Shown: one piece after another, positions 5,453 through 7,587 of the stretch
Position numbering within the stretch: the first letter of the stretch is position 1
How the letters are laid out: every line of letters begins with the position of its first letter
Assembly (NCBI GenBank): GCA_035275105.1
Contig: DATENL010000161.1
Span: 1 to 7,587 of the forward strand
Direction: 5' to 3'
DNA length: 7,587 nucleotides
Source of the DNA: AC-37 sp035275105
GTDB lineage: Bacteria; Actinomycetota; Thermoleophilia; Solirubrobacterales; Thermoleophilaceae
Program-made: the position numbers and the translations under genes
Notes under the pieces: model-generated
What the model was told of the DNA's origin: nothing
Database searches by the model: none
Seen by the model: only the letters and a program-made list of their open reading frames with translations

Positions 5453-5481
5453 ACGTTAAGCGAGCGACGGGCGCTTCGCAA
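5453..5481 (-). promoter_or_regulatory. Promoter for a leaderless transcript of the His-rich gene
   Basis: On the minus strand TTGCGA (5481-5476) and TAACGT (5458-5453) are separated by exactly 17 bp. With the usual 6-nt gap, transcription would start at 5446, the A of the ATG. No Shine-Dalgarno is present, which fits a leaderless mRNA. The boxes are seen in the sequence and promoter activity is inference. Confidence 0.5.
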
Positions 5482-5494
5482 GAGGTTGGATGAG

Positions 5495-5506
5495 CACCTG
5501 CAGGTG
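5495..5506. promoter_or_regulatory. 12-bp perfect palindrome CACCTGCAGGTG, candidate activator site
   Basis: The palindrome lies about 49-60 bp before the inferred transcription start of the His-rich gene, just upstream of its -35 box. This is a usual place for an activator. A second, overlapping inverted repeat CAGGT-GA-ACCTG covers 5501-5512. The palindrome is exact. The regulator is unknown, and a role in binding is inference. Confidence 0.35.
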
Positions 5507-5542
5507 AACCTGGACGGATGTTCGATGTCCCCGCGTGGACGG

Positions 5543-5743
5543 TCAGGCGGGCGCGCGCGGCGTCCGAAGGTCCCGGCGCTCCCCCTCGGCCCGCGCGAAG
5601 CGACGGCCTGGCCGCCGTCGCTCCACCTTGAGCTCGCCCCCGCAGACGTCGCATTCCTTGGGCACCGAGCTCCCGGGCCGCATCCTCAGGAGGCTCCACC
5701 GGGTGGCGCCGCAGGAGTCGCAACGGGCAAGCACGCTCATCAT
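5543..5743 (-). CDS. Small zinc-ribbon protein with two CxxC pairs (66 aa)
   Basis: From the ATG at 5743 the protein begins MMSVLARCDSCGATRW and has two zinc knuckles: Cys8-x2-Cys11 and Cys31-x2-Cys34, about 20 residues apart. This is the layout of a small rubredoxin-like or FmdB-like zinc ribbon that binds one zinc ion. The tail (about 42-66) is very Arg-rich and probably disordered. The role is unknown: nucleic-acid or protein binding is common for such ribbons, but nothing here decides it. A longer reading from GTG at 5785 adds 14 residues encoded by AT-rich, non-coding-looking sequence, so it is rejected. The second ATG at 5740 is equally possible. TACGGT lies 5 nt before the first ATG, which fits a leaderless or almost leaderless mRNA. 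It is divergent from the SDR gene and 96 bp upstream of the His-rich gene. Confidence 0.7.
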   Translation of the reverse strand: MMSVLARCDSCGATRWSLLRMRPGSSVPKECDVCGGELKVERRRPGRRFARAEGERRDLRTPRAPA

Positions 5744-5748
5744 CTGGA

Positions 5749-5754
5749 ACCGTA
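5749..5754 (-). promoter_or_regulatory. Candidate -10 box (TACGGT) of the zinc-ribbon gene
   Basis: TACGGT ends 5 nt before the ATG at 5743 and 8 nt before the ATG at 5740, so transcription would begin at or beside the start codon. It lies at the edge of a 98-bp, locally AT-rich divergent spacer (5744-5841) that holds no other gene. No clear -35 is seen. Inference. Confidence 0.35.
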
Positions 5755-5829
5755 CCCCATTTGGAAAGTTTGAAGCATTTGACACAAAGTGTGTAGGGTC
5801 GCGGGGAAAGCCTCCACGAAGGCTGCAAT

Positions 5830-5835
5830 TACGCT
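5830..5835 (+). promoter_or_regulatory. -10 box (TACGCT) placed for a leaderless SDR transcript
   Basis: TACGCT occupies exactly -12 to -7 relative to the ATG at 5842, the typical place of TANNNT in leaderless actinobacterial genes. No Shine-Dalgarno precedes the ATG. A TTGACA exists at 5779-5784, but it is about 45 bp away from this box and only 9 bp from another TANNNT (5794-5799), so it does not pair well with either. Confidence 0.45.
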
Positions 5836-5841
5836 GCGCGC

Positions 5842-6591
5842 ATGGACCTCGGCCTGACCGGACGCGTGGCCCTCGTGACCGGAGCGTCGAAGGGGCTGGG
5901 CCGGGCGACGGCGTCGGCCCTGGTCGCCGAGGGCGCCGTGGTCGCGATCAGCTCGCGCTCCGCCGAGCGGATCGAGGCGACCGCCGCGGAGATCGGCGCG
6001 CTCGGGTTCGTACACGACAGCGCCGACCTCGACGGCGTCCCCCGGCTGGTCGATTCCGTCGAGGCCGAGCTCGGGCCGATCGACGTGCTGGTGACGAACA
6101 CGGGCGGCCCGCCGCCCGGGGTCGACCCGGTGGGGTTCACGCGCGAGCAGTGGGAGACCGCCTATCGCTCCCTCGTGCTGGCGCCGATGGCGCTGATCCA
6201 GCGCGTGCTGCCCGGGATGCGCAGGCGCGGCTTCGGCCGCATCGTGAGCGTCGGCTCGAGCAGCGTCCGTGAGCCGATCCAGGGCCTGATGCTGTCGAAC
6301 GCCCACCGCGGCGCGCTGGTCGGGGCGCTCAAGACGATCGCGCGCGAGGTCGCGGCCGACGGGGTGACGCTGAACTCGGTGCTGCCCGGCCGGATCGCGA
6401 CCGACCGGCTCGTCGAGCGGATGGGTTCGATCGAGGCCGCGGAGGAGGCCGCGCGCACCACGATCCCGGCGGGCAGGCTCGGCGCCCCCGACGAGTTCGC
6501 GGCCGTCGCCGCGTTCCTCTGCTCGGAGCGCGCGGCGTACGTGACCGGCACGACCGTGCTGGTCGACGGCGGGCTGACGCAGAGCGTGTAG
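5842..6591 (+). CDS. Atypical short-chain dehydrogenase/reductase (3-oxoacyl-ACP-reductase-like)
   Basis: This 249-aa protein has the SDR Rossmann fold. The cofactor motif TGASKGLG is at 13-20, followed by strand and 'SSRSAERIEA' (37-46), NTGG (86-89, in place of NNAG), a Ser-rich active-site strand 'IVSVGSSSV' (134-142), and the C-terminal 'YVTGTTVLVDGG' (233-244). The usual YxxxK catalytic pair is missing: aligning 'LSNAHRGALVGALKT' (151-165) with the classical YSASKAAVVGLTK puts Ser152 at Tyr and Arg156 at Lys. From memory this matches a recognised non-canonical SDR subgroup resembling beta-ketoacyl-ACP reductases. Whether it is an oxidoreductase at all is uncertain. The ATG is chosen because it starts the fold at the usual point and has TANNNT at -12. 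It ends 16 bp from the convergent HtrA-like gene. Confidence 0.9.
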   Translation: MDLGLTGRVALVTGASKGLGRATASALVAEGAVVAISSRSAERIEATAAEIGALGFVHDSADLDGVPRLVDSVEAELGPIDVLVTNTGGPPPGVDPVGFTREQWETAYRSLVLAPMALIQRVLPGMRRRGFGRIVSVGSSSVREPIQGLMLSNAHRGALVGALKTIAREVAADGVTLNSVLPGRIATDRLVERMGSIEAAEEAARTTIPAGRLGAPDEFAAVAAFLCSERAAYVTGTTVLVDGGLTQSV

Positions 6592-6607
6592 GGGCGGCGC
6601 CGGTCGC

Positions 6608-7587
6608 TCAGTCGCGGAGCTCGTCCGGCACGAGCCGCAGCTCCACGGTCGCGGCGCCGCGCACGACCGTGACGGGCACCTCGACGCCGATCAGCTCGGC
6701 GACCATCAGCCGCTGGAGGTCGTAGACCGAGCGCGTCGGCGTTCCGTCGACGGCGACGATCAGGTCCTCGGCGCGCAGGCCCGCTTGCTCGGCGGGGCTC
6801 TCCGTCACCACCTCGACGACCTCCACGCACGAGTCCATGTCGAACCGCGCGCGCACGCGAGGCGGCAGCGGCCGCGGCCCTCCGGCGATGCCCAGGTAGG
6901 CCCGGCGCACCCTCCCCTCGCTCATCAGCGCGCCGATCACCTTGCGCGTGGCGGCGTTGATCGGCACCGCCAGCCCGAGCCCGACGCCGGCGACCGCCGT
7001 GTTCACCCCGACCACCTCCCCGCGCCCGGTCACGAGCGCGCCGCCGGAGTTTCCCGGGTTGAGCGCGGCGTCGGTCTGGATCACGTTGTCGATCACCCGC
7101 TGGCTCGATCGCGAGCGGGCGGGCAGCGAGCGCCCGAGCGCGGACACCACGCCCGCCGTCACCGAGCCGGCGAAGCCGTTCGGGTTGCCGATCGCCACGA
7201 CGAGCTGACCGACGCGCAACCGCTCGGCGTCGCCGAGCGTCGCGGGCGTCAGGTCCGACGAGTCCGCCCGCAGGATCGCAAGGTCCGAGAACGGATCGCG
7301 CCCCATCACCGAGAAGCCGACCTCGCGGCCGTCCACGAACGAGGCGCGGCCGCCGCCGTCCGGCCGTGCCACGACGTGCGCCGACGTGAGCATGTAGCCG
7401 TCGGCCGTGAGCACGACCGCGCTGCCGCCGCCGGCGGTCGTACGCCCTCGGCGCGTCCTTCTCGTGACGCGGAGGTTCGCGACCGACGGCGCGAGCCGCT
7501 CGGCCACCCCGGTCACCGCGCGCGAGTAGGCGTCGAGGGCGTCGCGCTCGTCGTCGCCAGGAGCGCCGGGCGCGGCGCGCTCGCCCG
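6608..7587 (-). CDS. HtrA/DegP-like trypsin-fold serine protease with PDZ domain, 5' end cut off by the window
   Basis: The frame is open to the window edge. An internal GTG at 7516 could be taken as start, but the codons before it read 'DERDALDAYSRA', a natural lead-in to 'VTGVAERLAPSVANL' of this family, so the true start lies outside. In visible numbering (325 residues) the catalytic triad is His70 (TSAHVV), Asp101 (SDLAIL) and Ser180 (GNSGG). The oxyanion region is 'QTDAALNPGNSGGALV'. One PDZ domain covers about 228-323 and contains 'SPAEQAGLRAEDLIVAVDG'. Such proteases degrade or refold damaged proteins, usually in the envelope. No membrane or signal segment is present in the visible part. 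If one exists it must lie beyond 7587, otherwise the enzyme is cytoplasmic. It converges with the SDR gene. Confidence 0.93.
   Translation of the reverse strand, partial: GERAAPGAPGDDERDALDAYSRAVTGVAERLAPSVANLRVTRRTRRGRTTAGGGSAVVLTADGYMLTSAHVVARPDGGGRASFVDGREVGFSVMGRDPFSDLAILRADSSDLTPATLGDAERLRVGQLVVAIGNPNGFAGSVTAGVVSALGRSLPARSRSSQRVIDNVIQTDAALNPGNSGGALVTGRGEVVGVNTAVAGVGLGLAVPINAATRKVIGALMSEGRVRRAYLGIAGGPRPLPPRVRARFDMDSCVEVVEVVTESPAEQAGLRAEDLIVAVDGTPTRSVYDLQRLMVAELIGVEVPVTVVRGAATVELRLVPDELRD

Noticed and set aside
5779..5799. TTGACA with TAGGGT as a sigma-70 promoter for the SDR gene
   Set aside because: The spacer is only 9 bp, too short for a functional -35/-10 pair. The TACGCT box at 5830 fits the start better.
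5740..6306. Minus-strand frames opposite the SDR gene
   Set aside because: They have no domain and Arg/Ala-rich content. The plus strand has full SDR motifs.
5780..6593. Near-identical 19-mers TGAC.CA.AG.GTGTAGGG at 5780-5798 and at the SDR stop (6575-6593), both readable as LTQSV-stop
   Set aside because: It looks like a remnant of a duplicated SDR end, but the residues before it do not match, and a 16/19 match is expected a few times by chance in a window this size.
1..7587. Mobile element, CRISPR array, toxin-antitoxin pair or defence cluster
   Set aside because: I looked on both strands and saw no transposase, integrase, terminal repeats, spaced repeats or known defence domains. Gene content is housekeeping and metabolic.

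Overview
The window is high-GC DNA (I estimate about 70%), densely coding and strongly G/C-biased at third codon positions. It most likely comes from an actinomycete-type genome. The protein style (a trigger factor with a WTP-containing tail, leaderless genes preceded by TANNNT) would fit the Thermoleophilia lineage, but that placement is inference. No rRNA, tRNA, CRISPR array, insertion sequence or prophage gene is visible. This looks like a chromosomal housekeeping neighbourhood.

Layout, left to right. A cut-off SRPBCC-fold gene (1-267), clpX (272-1549), an STAS-domain anti-sigma-factor antagonist (1808-2137) and trigger factor tig (2266-3672) all lie on the minus strand, so transcription runs tig > STAS > clpX > SRPBCC. 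In many bacteria clpP sits between tig and clpX. Here that place is held by the STAS gene. A 51-codon plus-strand gene (3699-3854), too short for ordinary ORF listing, starts 26 bp from tig in divergent orientation and overlaps the end of the next gene. Next come four minus-strand genes: an MTAP/PNP-family nucleoside phosphorylase (3839-4630) that overlaps a PaaI-type thioesterase (4627-5037) by GTGA, a His-rich protein of unknown function (5072-5446), and a small CxxC/CxxC zinc-ribbon protein (5543-5743). A plus-strand short-chain dehydrogenase-like gene (5842-6591) diverges from the zinc-ribbon gene and converges on an HtrA-like serine protease with a PDZ domain (6608-7587), whose start lies beyond the window.

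The left half is a protein quality-control neighbourhood: a ribosome-associated chaperone/PPIase and the AAA+ unfoldase of the Clp protease, with a possible stress-signalling switch between them. The right half holds small metabolic genes with no obvious shared pathway. Several starts (5842+, 5446-, 5743-, 3699+, 3672-) have a TANNNT box placed so that the transcript would begin at or within a few bases of the start codon. This suggests leaderless or near-leaderless mRNAs are common here. I found no defence or mobile system. The most distinctive items are the hidden 51-aa gene with its shared symmetric promoter, the tig-STAS-clpX order, the SDR with a replaced catalytic Tyr/Lys pair, and the His-rich unknown with a palindrome upstream of its promoter.
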